NCBI RefSeq assembly: GCF_010384365.1
Contig: NZ_CP048397.1
Span: 1,178,001-1,242,000, forward strand
Source of the DNA: Streptomyces sp. S4.7
Lineage (GTDB): Bacteria; Actinomycetota; Actinomycetes; Streptomycetales; Streptomycetaceae
Length of the DNA: 64,000 nucleotides
Reading direction: 5' to 3'
A program made the position numbers and the translations under genes. The notes under the pieces were generated by a model. The model did not search any database, had not been told where the DNA came from, and saw only the letters and a program-made list of their open reading frames with translations. Every line of letters begins with the position of its first letter. Position 1 is the first letter of the stretch. Positions 44,836 to 53,635 of the stretch are shown piece by piece.

Positions 44836-46078
44836 TCGGTCCGCCGCGCCAGAGCACCACCGCGCCGGCCAGCAGCAGCGCGCCGAGGCCGCCGGCGAGC
44901 GGGGCGAGCCAGGCGGCCGGCTCGGAGGCGCCCCGGGTGTTGTCGGGGCCGCGGCCGAAGTACTGCTTCGTGTAGCCGGTCGCCGCCTTCTCCCCGTCGG
45001 CCTTGGCGGTGTTCAGCTCTCCGCCCGCCTCGATCGCGGCGGCCGGATCGACGATGCCGTACCCGGTGGCGTCGTCGCGGCCGTTGTCGGGGGCGTCGCG
45101 AGCGGTGTCGGCGAGCAGCTTCTTGATCTGGGCGGGCCGGAGGTCGGGGTGGGCCGCGCGTACGAGGGCGACGGCGCCGGAGACGAACGCGGCGGCGGCG
45201 CTGGTGCCCCAGCCTTCGTAGTAGCGGCGGTCGGGATCCGCTATCACCACGTCGACGCCGGGCGCGCTGACGGTGGCGTACCAGCGGCGGGTGGAGAAGG
45301 CCGCGTGCGTGCCGTAGCGGTCGACGGCCGTCACGGCGATCACGCCGGGGTACGCGGCGGGATACGAGATGCGGTCGCCCTTCTCGCCGCCGTTGCCGGC
45401 CGACGCGACGACGGCGGCGCCCTTGGCGAGCGCGTACTGGACGGCGGCGTCCTCACCGGGCTCCGGGTGGGCGGACTCGCTGTCGTCGCCGAGGGAGAGG
45501 TTGATGACGTCGGCGCCGTTGTCGGCGGCCCAGCGGATGCCGTCGGCGAGTGAACCGCCGCGTGACTTGCGGGCCTTGGCCCGGTCCGGGTCGGTGCCTT
45601 CGAGGATCACGCGGATCGGCAGGATCTTGGCCTCGGGGGCGATGCCGAGGACGCCGTCCTCCCGGCCGGGGCCGTGTCCGCGGCCCGCGATGATGCCCGC
45701 CATGGCCGTGCCGTGGCGGGCCCAGGCGCGGTCGCCGCTCTTGGCGCCGAAGCCGATGAGGTCCTTGCCGGACAGGACCTGACCGGCGAGGTCGGGGTGC
45801 GTGGGGTCGACGCCGGTGTCGAGTACGGCGACGGTGATGCCCTCGCCCTTGGTGGTGCGCCAGGCGTCCTCGGTGTGCATCGCGTCCAGGGCCCACTGCT
45901 GGGCGCGGATGACGTCCGCGTGCGCGGGTGCCGCCGGAACGGCGAGCAGGAAGCAGGCGGCGGTGAGCGCGGCCGCGAAAGGGTGGGAGAAGGACCGGAA
46001 CAGTCGCGGCGTCCGCGCTGCCGGAGCCGGTCCCGCTGCCGGAGCCGGTCCCGCTGCCGGAGTCGGGGGCGTCGTCAT
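44813..46078 (-). CDS. Mycosin-like subtilisin protease (S8, type VII secretion-type)
   Basis: A 421-residue membrane-anchored subtilase. An N-terminal Pro/Ala repeat (PAAGPAPAAGPAPAA) precedes a hydrophobic signal/anchor (about 32-54). Catalytic residues are Asp87 (VLDTGVDPTH), His122 (RHGTAMAG) and Ser293 (GTSAAAAFVSG); a C-terminal transmembrane helix lies at about 392-412 with a short RRPR tail. This matches MycP mycosins, which serve ESX/type VII secretion. The start overlaps the stop of the proline-rich gene (ATGA). The 3' end overlaps the serine-hydrolase gene by 23 bp. No EccC, EsxA or other ESX core gene is in the window. Confidence 0.88.
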   Translation of the reverse strand: MTTPPTPAAGPAPAAGPAPAARTPRLFRSFSHPFAAALTAACFLLAVPAAPAHADVIRAQQWALDAMHTEDAWRTTKGEGITVAVLDTGVDPTHPDLAGQVLSGKDLIGFGAKSGDRAWARHGTAMAGIIAGRGHGPGREDGVLGIAPEAKILPIRVILEGTDPDRAKARKSRGGSLADGIRWAADNGADVINLSLGDDSESAHPEPGEDAAVQYALAKGAAVVASAGNGGEKGDRISYPAAYPGVIAVTAVDRYGTHAAFSTRRWYATVSAPGVDVVIADPDRRYYEGWGTSAAAAFVSGAVALVRAAHPDLRPAQIKKLLADTARDAPDNGRDDATGYGIVDPAAAIEAGGELNTAKADGEKAATGYTKQYFGRGPDNTRGASEPAAWLAPLAGGLGALLLAGAVVLWRGGPITGRRPR

Positions 46079-47580
46079 CGGGGCTTCTCCGTTGCCATGC
46101 TGACTGTCGTACGAAGACCGCGCTCCACCCGGTCGGCGATGCCCTTGGCGTCGTGGCCGAGCCCGGACTGGGCGGCGGCCGTCTTCGCGCCGTCGGCGGT
46201 GGCCTTGGCGACCGGCTGCGGGTCGGGGATCCGCCGGCCGTCGGCGAAGCCGGAGACGGCGTACACGACGACGGGGGCCTCGGTGAGGACGTTCACGGTC
46301 CAGCTCGCGCGCTGTCCGTCGCCGAAGCCCGCCGCCACGGTGCCCTTCACCGGGTAGGTGCGGGGCATCAGATCGGTGCGCTGGGTGAGCTTCTCGTCGG
46401 TGAAGCGGGTGCCCAGCGCCTCCATGGCCGACGGTTCGCCTTCGGTGAAGACGAGGCCGACGGTGGTCACGGTAGTGCTGGTGGCGTCGGCGTAGGTCGC
46501 CCGCAGGACCCGCTCGCAGCCGACCGGACGCAGCGTCTTCAGGAGGAGCGGATCGAGCGCGTCCGCGCAGCGGGTGTCCGGTGAGACGGCGACCCTGGTC
46601 CAGGTGCGGTCGGCGCCGCCGGGGCCCGCGCCGTCGCCCTTGAGGGTGGACGGGAAGAAGGTGTCGACGGGGGTGCTGTGCCAGAGCGTACGCAGCGGTG
46701 CGTAGCCGCCGCCCGAGGCGGCGTCGGCGGACGAGTCGCCGGTCAGATAACTGCCGGTGACGGCGCCGCCGATCAGGCCGAGACCGAGGACGACGCAGGC
46801 GATGGCGGCGGCGGTCCTGCCGGGGTGACGGGCGGGTACGGGGAGGAGCCGGGCGCTCGTCCCGGCCGGGGCCTCGGGGGGCCCGGCCGGCCGGCGGTAC
46901 GGCGGCGGGGCCGTGGGCGGGCCGCCGGGCGGGGTCCGGGTGAGGTGGGCGGGGCCGGGGCCTCGGTGGGCCGGGGCGGGCGGGCCGTCCGGGCGCAGCG
47001 GGGCGTCGCGGGCGACCTCGTAACCAGGAGGCGGTGGCGGCAGCCGGGTGGAGATACCCGTGGACGCGAAGGTCGGTGCCGTGGGCGGTGGTGGTGCGGG
47101 GCTCCTGGTGGGCCGGGGCGGGGCCGTACCGGCCGGTGGTGCCGGGGGGACGGGACGGAGGCGGGCGGTGTCCTCGTCGGGGGGCACGGTGGAGCGCGGT
47201 GCCGTGAGCCGTGGGGCCGTTCGCCGGGGAGGAGGTCCGGCCGGGCGCGGGGGTATGGCGGGCTCCCCGCCGGAGGACCGTCCCGATGTCCCGCCGGGCG
47301 GGGTGGCGGGCGTCGCGCCCGGCGGGCCCGTGGGCGGCTCGGTGGTTCTGGTTTCCGGGGGCCGGGTCGGCTTCGTGGCCGGGGGCCTCGGCGGGGGGCC
47401 CGCCTCCGTACCGGGGGCGGTTCGGTCGCCGTCGCCGTCGTGGGCGGCGGGTGCGGGCCCGGTGCCCCGGGTGGGGTCCGCGTGGGGCCGCGAGGGGGTC
47501 TGTGCGTTCGGGAAGCCTGACGGCGGGGGTGGGCCGGTGGGCCGGGGTGGCACGGGCGCGCGCCGCGCTTCGGTACTCAT
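46075..47580 (-). CDS. Proline-rich single-pass membrane protein, mycosin partner
   Basis: A 501-residue protein. Residues 1-250 are disordered and extremely Pro/Ala/Thr/Arg-rich (PPRPTGPPPPSG and similar), a single transmembrane helix follows (RTAAAIACVVLGLGLIGGAV, about 258-278), and the C-terminal about 220 residues are extracytoplasmic with two Cys (CADALDPLLL, VGCERVL) that may pair. It is translationally coupled to the mycosin-like protease. The outer domain has no family I can name; a role in the same secretion or wall process is inferred from the coupling. Confidence 0.75.
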   Translation of the reverse strand: MSTEARRAPVPPRPTGPPPPSGFPNAQTPSRPHADPTRGTGPAPAAHDGDGDRTAPGTEAGPPPRPPATKPTRPPETRTTEPPTGPPGATPATPPGGTSGRSSGGEPAIPPRPAGPPPRRTAPRLTAPRSTVPPDEDTARLRPVPPAPPAGTAPPRPTRSPAPPPPTAPTFASTGISTRLPPPPPGYEVARDAPLRPDGPPAPAHRGPGPAHLTRTPPGGPPTAPPPYRRPAGPPEAPAGTSARLLPVPARHPGRTAAAIACVVLGLGLIGGAVTGSYLTGDSSADAASGGGYAPLRTLWHSTPVDTFFPSTLKGDGAGPGGADRTWTRVAVSPDTRCADALDPLLLKTLRPVGCERVLRATYADATSTTVTTVGLVFTEGEPSAMEALGTRFTDEKLTQRTDLMPRTYPVKGTVAAGFGDGQRASWTVNVLTEAPVVVYAVSGFADGRRIPDPQPVAKATADGAKTAAAQSGLGHDAKGIADRVERGLRTTVSMATEKPR

Positions 47581-47765
47581 CCGCCCCCCTGTGATCATGG
47601 CCGTGTCCGCGCCGGATCGCCGTCCGGGGCAGGCCCGTTCGTCGCCGCGTGGGCGTCACTCTACGGGCTGTGGCGTGCCCCGCGGGAACAGGTCCGCAGG
47701 TCGGCGGCGGATCTGACCAGAACATCCCCCTACCGTCGGGTAAGCCCGTCTGGCAAGCTCGGACG

Positions 47766-48968
47766 ATGACTCCCCGCGCCGCCGACCGGGCCCGGTACGA
47801 CCGGGCCACCGCACATCTCGACGCCCCGCTGGCCGTGGTCGATCTCGACGCCTTCGACGCCAACGCGGACGACCTCGTCCGCCGGGCCGCGGGCAAACCG
47901 ATCAGGGTCGCGAGCAAATCGGTGCGCTGCCGCGCGCTGCTGGAGCGGGTCCTGGCGCGCGACGGCTTCGCGGGTGTCATGTCGTTCACCCTGGCCGAGT
48001 CGCTGTGGCTGGCGCGCGCCGGTTTCGAGGACGTGCTGCTCGCCTATCCGTCGGTGGACCGGGGGGCGTTCGCCGAACTCGCCGCCGATCCGAAGCTGGC
48101 GGCGGCCGTGACGGTGATGGTCGACGATCCGGCTCAGCTGGATCTCGTCGATCTCGCGCGGGCGGGCGGTACGGAGGAGATCCGGGTCTGTCTGGAGCTG
48201 GACACCGCGTTCCGGCTGTTCGGCGGGCGGGTACGGATCGGGGCCAGGCGCTCGCCGCTGCGTGAGCCGGCGCAACTGGCCGAGCTGGCCCGGTCGATCG
48301 CCCGCAGGCCGGGTTTCCGGCTGGTGGGGCTGATGGCGTACGAGGGGCATGTGGCCGGTGTGGGCGACTCGGTCGCGGGCCGGCCGCTGCGCTCGCGCGC
48401 GGTGCGGCTGATGCAGTCGGCCGCGCGCAAGGAGCTGGCGGAGCGGCGCCGGGCCGTGGTGCGCGCGGTGCGGCTGGTGGCGCCGGACCTGGAGTTCGTC
48501 AACGGCGGGGGCACGGGGAGCGTGCAGCACACGGCGGCCGAGGGCTCGGTGACGGAGATCGCCGCCGGTTCGGGGCTGTACGTGCCGCGGCTGTTCGACA
48601 ACTACACGTCGTTCACGGGCCGTCCGGCCGCGCTGTTCGCGCAGCCGGTGGTGCGCAGGCCGGGTGTCGGCGTGGTGACCGTCCTCGGCGGCGGCTATCC
48701 GGCGTCGGGCGCGGCGGGCCGGGACCGGCTGCCGCAGCCTTATCTGCCGGAGGGGCTGCGCTACGACTCCCAGGAGGGCGCCGGGGAGGTGCAGACACCG
48801 CTGCTCGGGTCCGCCGCCGACGATCTGCTGATCGGCGACCGGGTGTGGTTCCGGCACGCCAAGGCCGGGGAACTGTGCGAGCGCTTCGACGAGTTGCTGC
48901 TGATCGAGGGCGACCGGGTGACGGCGACCGTGCCGACGTACCGGGGCGAGGGCCGTACGTACCTCTGA
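47766..48968 (+). CDS. PLP-dependent amino acid deaminase/aldolase (D-threonine aldolase-like)
   Basis: A 400-residue alanine-racemase-fold protein. The N-terminal TIM barrel has the PLP lysine in RVASKS (Lys51), LELDTAFRLFG and GLMAYEGHVAGVGD; the C-terminal beta domain includes GGGTGSVQHTA and GLYVPRLFDNYTSF. This is the amino-acid deaminase/aldolase group related to D-threonine aldolase and D-serine dehydratase. Substrate unknown. Divergent from the proline-rich gene, with CAAGCT 6 nt before the ATG. Confidence 0.88.
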   Translation: MTPRAADRARYDRATAHLDAPLAVVDLDAFDANADDLVRRAAGKPIRVASKSVRCRALLERVLARDGFAGVMSFTLAESLWLARAGFEDVLLAYPSVDRGAFAELAADPKLAAAVTVMVDDPAQLDLVDLARAGGTEEIRVCLELDTAFRLFGGRVRIGARRSPLREPAQLAELARSIARRPGFRLVGLMAYEGHVAGVGDSVAGRPLRSRAVRLMQSAARKELAERRRAVVRAVRLVAPDLEFVNGGGTGSVQHTAAEGSVTEIAAGSGLYVPRLFDNYTSFTGRPAALFAQPVVRRPGVGVVTVLGGGYPASGAAGRDRLPQPYLPEGLRYDSQEGAGEVQTPLLGSAADDLLIGDRVWFRHAKAGELCERFDELLLIEGDRVTATVPTYRGEGRTYL

Positions 48969-48999
48969 GGTCCGTACGCGGACCGGTTCCCGGCCGGCC

Positions 49000-49932
49000 T
49001 CAGGAGGGGCCGATGGAGCTGCCGACGCCGCCCGTCGTGTCACCGATCGCCCGGATGCCCTTGGTGATCGTGTCCATACCGCTGAGCGGCGGGCCCTCGG
49101 ACCCCGCGTCGAAGGCGAACCGGACGACGATCAGTGACTCGGCGCCGATGGTCGAGGGGAAGGCCAGCGACTGGACGTGACCGCCGGGCCCCGAACCTGT
49201 CTCGACCTTCCACCGCACGAGATACCCGGTGCGTCCGGCGACCGTGACGGCCCCGGACCTGACGACGGTGTGCGACTTGACGCCTCCGTAGAGGGCGTTG
49301 CCGATGGAGTCCTCGTCGTACAGGGCGTCGGACGCGTCCTGGATGTCCTCCTTGGCGAGGGCTTCGGGCGTGGCCGCGTCGGTCTGGGTGGCGGTGGAGG
49401 ACATGACCCGGCCGTACCGGCAGTACCGGTTCGTCTCGCCGGGGCACTCGCGGTCCGCCACCGTCGTCATGGTGACCGCGCGGTCGACCATGCTGTCCGA
49501 CTTCTCCCAGTCGTCGGGGATCGGGAGGGTGATGCCGTTGAGCTGGTCGACGAGCACGTCCGGGTCGGCGCTCGGCTCGGCGGTGGGGCTCTCGTCCCCA
49601 CCGCCGGTCGGACCGCCCGCGGGCTCACTGGTGGTCGGCGCGGACCGGGGCACGGTCTTCGTCCCGTCGTCGCCGAACAGCGTGATGCCGGCGACGACCG
49701 TGGCGAGGAGCATGAGCCCGCCGGCGACGACTCCGAGGAACACACTCCGGCGGCGGGGCACCGGCCCCGGTTGCCGGGGCGCCGGTTGGTACGACGGCTG
49801 ATGACCCTGCTGATACGACGCGCCCCCACCGAGCGGCCGGGTGTGCGCGGTCCATCCGTTCCCGTCCCACCACCGCTCGCTCCCGGGCACACCCGGATCC
49901 GCGTACCAGCCGGGCGGGGTAGTCATGCTCAT
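49000..49932 (-). CDS. DUF2510 membrane protein with extracytoplasmic domain
   Basis: A 310-residue protein. The DUF2510 motif lies at the N-terminus (PPGWYADPGVPGSERWWDGN), a transmembrane helix at about 64-86 (SVFLGVVAGGLMLLATVVAG) and a Ser/Thr/Pro linker (about 95-125). The outer domain (about 130-310) has one Cys pair (REC...RYC) and no recognised family. DUF2510 proteins are frequent in actinobacteria, thought to interact at the membrane. Function unknown. The first of two ATGs is used because a GGTGG stretch precedes it. Confidence 0.78.
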   Translation of the reverse strand: MSMTTPPGWYADPGVPGSERWWDGNGWTAHTRPLGGGASYQQGHQPSYQPAPRQPGPVPRRRSVFLGVVAGGLMLLATVVAGITLFGDDGTKTVPRSAPTTSEPAGGPTGGGDESPTAEPSADPDVLVDQLNGITLPIPDDWEKSDSMVDRAVTMTTVADRECPGETNRYCRYGRVMSSTATQTDAATPEALAKEDIQDASDALYDEDSIGNALYGGVKSHTVVRSGAVTVAGRTGYLVRWKVETGSGPGGHVQSLAFPSTIGAESLIVVRFAFDAGSEGPPLSGMDTITKGIRAIGDTTGGVGSSIGPS

Positions 49933-49995
49933 CCCGCCACCCTAAGCGCCGTACCCCCCGCACCCGCACATGAGTTTCCCGTCCATGGACAGGTC

Positions 49996-50799
49996 CTACA
50001 GCGGTGTCACGTACGCCCCCGCGATGCCGCCGTCCACCATGAAGTCCGTCGCGTTGACGAACGAGGCGTCGTCGCTGGCGAGGAAGGCGACCGCCGCCGC
50101 GATCTCGTCCGCCTCCGCGAAGCGCCCGCCCGGGATGTGCACGAGGCGTCGTGCCGCCCGCTCGGGGTCGCTCGCGAACAGTTCGCGGAGCAGGGGGGTG
50201 TTGACCGGGCCCGGGCACAGCGCGTTGACCCGGATGCCCTCGCGGGCGAACTGGACGCCCAACTCGCGTGACATCGCGAGCACGCCTCCTTTGGAGGCGG
50301 TGTAGGAGATCTGGCTGGTGGCCGCGCCCATGGTCGCGACGAACGACGCGGTGTTGATGATCGAGCCGCGCCGCTGCTGCCGCATGTAGGGGATGACGGC
50401 CTTGCAACAGAGGTACACGGAGGTGAGGTTGACGTCCTGGACCCGGCGCCAGGCGTCGATGCCGGTGGTGAGGATCGAGTCGTCCTCCGGCGGTGAGATG
50501 CCCGCGTTGTTGAAGGCGATGTCGACGCTGCCGTAGGTGTCGAACGCCTTCTTGAAGAGGGCGTCGACCTGTGCCGCGTCGGTGACGTCGACCCGTACGT
50601 AGATGCCGCCGACCTCGTCGGCCACCGCCTTGCCCGCCGTCTCGTCGATGTCGCCGCAGACGACGTGCGCGCCTTCAAAGGCGAGTCGGCGCGCGGTGGC
50701 GAGACCGATGCCGCTGCCCGCGCCGGTGACGACGGCGGTGCGGCCGACCAGCCGGCGGCAGACGGGCGCCTCGGCGCTCTGGTTGATCTCGTCGGGCAT
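49996..50799 (-). CDS. Short-chain dehydrogenase of the gamma-glutamyl pathway cluster
   Basis: A 267-residue classical SDR: cofactor loop TGAGSGIG (25-32), Asp50 at the end of strand 2 favouring NAD(H), NNAG (97-100), catalytic Tyr166/Lys170 in YTASK. It is the third gene of glnA-type/ALDH/SDR, 3 bp after the aldehyde dehydrogenase stop. In the E. coli Puu pathway the second step is done by an FAD oxidase (PuuB); with ethanolamine the glutamylated intermediate is an alcohol, which an SDR could oxidise to the aldehyde. That function is inferred from context only. Confidence 0.88.
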   Translation of the reverse strand: MPDEINQSAEAPVCRRLVGRTAVVTGAGSGIGLATARRLAFEGAHVVCGDIDETAGKAVADEVGGIYVRVDVTDAAQVDALFKKAFDTYGSVDIAFNNAGISPPEDDSILTTGIDAWRRVQDVNLTSVYLCCKAVIPYMRQQRRGSIINTASFVATMGAATSQISYTASKGGVLAMSRELGVQFAREGIRVNALCPGPVNTPLLRELFASDPERAARRLVHIPGGRFAEADEIAAAVAFLASDDASFVNATDFMVDGGIAGAYVTPL

Positions 50800-50802
50800 G
50801 GG

Positions 50803-52176
50803 TCAGGCCTCCGTACTGATGAAGATGTTCTTGGTCTCGGTGAACGCGGTGAGGGCGTCGGGCCCCAGCTCACGACCGACGCCTGACTGCTTGTAGCCGC
50901 CGAAGGGGGTCGAGTAGCGCACGCTGCTGTGGGAGTTGACGGACAGGTTGCCGGCGGCGACGGCGCGCGAGACGCGCAGCGCGCGGCCGAGATCGCGGGT
51001 CCACAGGGAGCCGGAGAGCCCGTACTCGGTGTCGTTGGCGAGGCGGATCGCGTCCGCCTCGTCGTCGAACGGGATCACGACGGCGACGGGTCCGAAGATC
51101 TCCTCGGTCACGGCGGGGTCGTCGGCGGCGACGTCGGTCAGGACGGTCGGCGGGAACCAGAAGCCGGGCCCGTCGGGGGCGGTGCCCCGTACCGCCGTCC
51201 GGTCCTCGGGGACGTACCCGCGCACGCGCTCCAGTTGGGCGCGCGAGATGAGCGGGCCCATCTGGGTCCTGTCGTCCGACGGGTCGCCGACGACGACCGA
51301 CCGCACGGCGGGGGCGAGGAGTTCGAGGAACCGGTCGTACGCGGTGCGCTGGACGAGGATGCGGGTACGGGCGCAGCAGTCCTGTCCGGCGTTGTCGAGA
51401 TAGGCCATCGGCGCCTCGGCGGCGGCCCGTTCGACGTCCGCGTCGGCGAAGACGATGTTGGGGCTCTTGCCGCCGAGTTCGAGGGTCACGCGTTTCATCC
51501 GCCGCGCGCCCCTGGCCATGATCTCCTTGCCCACCCGCGTGGAGCCGGTGAAGACGATCTTGGCGATGCCGGGGTGGTCGACCAGGGCCTGGCCCGTGAC
51601 GCCGCCGGCGCCCGGCAGCACTTGGAACAGGTGCTCGGGGAGGCCCGCCGCCAGGGCGAGTTCGGCCAGTCGCAGCGCGGTCAGCGGGGTGGTCTCGGCG
51701 GGCTTGAGGAGTACGGCGTTGCCCGCCGCCAGGGCCGGTGCGGCGCCCCAGGCGGCGATGGGCATGGGGAAGTTCCAGGGGGCGATGACCCCGACGACGC
51801 CGAGCGGTTCGAGCAGGGTGATGTCGAGGCCCCCGGCGACCGGGATCTGACGGCCCGTCAGTCGCTCCACTCCCCCGGCCGCGTAGTCGAGGAGGTCGCG
51901 GACGTTGCCCGCCTCCCAGCGGGCGTTCCCCAGGGTGTGGCCCGCCTCCCGGACCTCCAGCCGGGCGAGCTCCTCGAGGTGTCCGTCGACCGTGGCGGCG
52001 AACCGGCGCAGCAGTCGTGCGCGGTCGGCGGGGGCTGCCTCCGACCACCGGCGCTGGGCGGCGGCGGCCCGTACGACGGCGGCGTCGACCTCGGCCGCGC
52101 TCGTCGCCGGGACGGTCGCGACGACCTCCTCGGTCGCCGGGTTGAGGATCTGGTGGGCGTGGGGCTGGTCGGGCAC
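50803..52176 (-). CDS. Aldehyde dehydrogenase of the gamma-glutamyl pathway cluster
   Basis: A 457-residue NAD(P)-dependent ALDH superfamily enzyme. The general base Glu233 is in LELGGKSPN, the nucleophile Cys267 in GQDCCAR, the cofactor region FTGSTRVGK is at 209-217 and EEIFGPV follows near the C-terminus. Start GTG 52176 has AGGAA 7 nt upstream; a GTG at 52191 overlaps the ligase gene's stop. Expected role: oxidise a gamma-glutamylated aldehyde to its acid, like PuuC, here giving gamma-glutamylglycine if the substrate is ethanolamine derived (inference). Confidence 0.93.
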   Translation of the reverse strand: MPDQPHAHQILNPATEEVVATVPATSAAEVDAAVVRAAAAQRRWSEAAPADRARLLRRFAATVDGHLEELARLEVREAGHTLGNARWEAGNVRDLLDYAAGGVERLTGRQIPVAGGLDITLLEPLGVVGVIAPWNFPMPIAAWGAAPALAAGNAVLLKPAETTPLTALRLAELALAAGLPEHLFQVLPGAGGVTGQALVDHPGIAKIVFTGSTRVGKEIMARGARRMKRVTLELGGKSPNIVFADADVERAAAEAPMAYLDNAGQDCCARTRILVQRTAYDRFLELLAPAVRSVVVGDPSDDRTQMGPLISRAQLERVRGYVPEDRTAVRGTAPDGPGFWFPPTVLTDVAADDPAVTEEIFGPVAVVIPFDDEADAIRLANDTEYGLSGSLWTRDLGRALRVSRAVAAGNLSVNSHSSVRYSTPFGGYKQSGVGRELGPDALTAFTETKNIFISTEA

Positions 52177-52187
52177 GGCTGTGTTCC

Positions 52188-53558
52188 TCACATGCGTTCG
52201 AAGGAGCGGCGCAGCTCCCAGTCGGTCACGGCGGCGTCGAAGGCGGCCAGTTCGACCCGTGCCATGTTGAGGTAGTGGGCGACGACCTCGTCCCCGAAGG
52301 CGGCCTTGGCGATGGGACTGTGCTCCCAGAGGTCGGCGGCCTCGCGCAGCGTGGTGGGGACCTGCTCGTACTCGGAGGTGTAGGCGTTCCCGGCGCAGAC
52401 CTCGGGGAGTTCGAGCTCGTGCTCGATGCCGTACAGACCCGCCGCGACCAGTCCCGCGACGGCCAGGTGGGGGTTGACGTCGCCGCCGGGCAGCCGGTTC
52501 TCGAAGCGCATGGAGCGGCCGTGGCCGACGACCCGCAGGGAGCAGGTGCGGTTGTCGTTGCCCCATGCGACGGCGGTCGGGGCGAAGGAGCCGGGCGCGA
52601 AGCGTTTGTAGGAGTTGATGTTCGGCGCGTACAGCAGGGAGAACTCGCGCAGCGCGGCGAGCTGGCCGGCCAGGAAGTGGCGCATCACGGGTGACATGCC
52701 GTGGGCGTCGTCGCCCGCCATGACGTTCGTGCCGGGTTCGTCGGCGGACTGGAGCGAGAGGTGGATGTGGCAGGAATTGCCCTCGCGCTCGTTGTACTTG
52801 GCCATGAAGGTGAGCGAGACGCCTTCCTGGGAGGCGATCTCCTTGGCGCCGGTCTTGTAGATGGCGTGCTGGTCGCAGGTGAGCAGGGCCTCGTCGTAAC
52901 GGAAGACGATCTCGTGCTGGCCCGGATTGCACTCGCCCTTGGCGGACTCGACGGTCAGCCCGGCGGCGGTCATGTCGTTGCGGATCCGGCGCAGCAGGGG
53001 CTCGATACGGCCGGTGCCGAGGACGGAGTAGTCGATGTTGTACTGGTTGGCGGGGGTGAGGCCGCGGTAGCCGCTGTCCCAGGCCTGCTCGAAGGTGTCC
53101 TTGAAGACGATGAATTCGAGCTCTGTGCCGACGTGCGCGGTGTAGCCGTGCTCGGCGAGCCGGTCGAGCTGGCGGCGCAGGATCTGGCGGGGCGCGGCGA
53201 CGACCGGCGAGCCGTCGTTCCAGGCGAGGTCGGCGATGAGCATCGCCGACCCCTCGTTCCAGGGGACACGGCGCAGGGTCGCGAGGTCGGGGTGCATGGC
53301 GAAGTCGCCGTAACCGCGTTCCCAGGAGGACATGGCGTAGCCGTCGACGGTGTTCAGCTCGACATCGACGGCGAGGAGGTAGTTGCAGCCCTCGGTGCCG
53401 TGCTCCAGGACGTCCTCCAGGAAGAACTGCGCGGCGAACCGCTTGCCCTGGAGTCTGCCCTGCATGTCGGGGAAGGCCAGGACCACGGTGTCGATCTCGC
53501 CGTTCGCCACGAGGGCGCGCAGCTCCTCGACGGAGAGCGGGGGTGTGCGGTCTGCCAC
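52188..53558 (-). CDS. glnA4: GlnA4-type gamma-glutamyl-ethanolamide ligase (glutamine-synthetase-like)
   Basis: A 456-residue class I glutamine-synthetase-like ligase. The GS beta-grasp (about 1-105) and catalytic domain are complete: GTELEFIVF (metal-binding Glu), GECNPGQHEIVFR, FMAKYNEREGNSCHIHLSL and RFENRLPGGDVNPHLAVAG. It lacks the adenylylation-type C-terminus of nitrogen GlnA. S. coelicolor GlnA4 (SCO1613, as I recall) makes gamma-glutamyl-ethanolamide; the gene neighbourhood is the same here. The stop overlaps the next start. A shared operator motif lies before it. Polyamine ligation (PuuA-like) is the alternative. Confidence 0.87.
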   Translation of the reverse strand: MADRTPPLSVEELRALVANGEIDTVVLAFPDMQGRLQGKRFAAQFFLEDVLEHGTEGCNYLLAVDVELNTVDGYAMSSWERGYGDFAMHPDLATLRRVPWNEGSAMLIADLAWNDGSPVVAAPRQILRRQLDRLAEHGYTAHVGTELEFIVFKDTFEQAWDSGYRGLTPANQYNIDYSVLGTGRIEPLLRRIRNDMTAAGLTVESAKGECNPGQHEIVFRYDEALLTCDQHAIYKTGAKEIASQEGVSLTFMAKYNEREGNSCHIHLSLQSADEPGTNVMAGDDAHGMSPVMRHFLAGQLAALREFSLLYAPNINSYKRFAPGSFAPTAVAWGNDNRTCSLRVVGHGRSMRFENRLPGGDVNPHLAVAGLVAAGLYGIEHELELPEVCAGNAYTSEYEQVPTTLREAADLWEHSPIAKAAFGDEVVAHYLNMARVELAAFDAAVTDWELRRSFERM

Positions 53559-53591
53559 GGGACAACTCCTCCATCGGCCAGCCGGGACCTT

Positions 53592-53613
53592 AAGGTATTC
53601 CGGGAGACCATTG
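53592..53613 (-). promoter_or_regulatory. Candidate operator, copy 1 (CAATGGT-N10-ACCTT)
   Basis: On the reverse strand caatggt, 10 bp, acctta. It lies between the divergent ligase (34 bp away) and FadR-type regulator (23 bp away) genes. The same half-sites with the same spacing are at 54521-54542. Confidence 0.65.
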
Positions 53614-53635
53614 CTTGGGAAGGGGAAACGGCGAC

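Noticed and set aside
46078..47989. Extension of the mycosin frame far upstream of residue 1
   Set aside because: It runs antisense-free but out of frame through the proline-rich gene and into the divergent region; the mycosin family start and the ATGA overlap fix ATG 46078.
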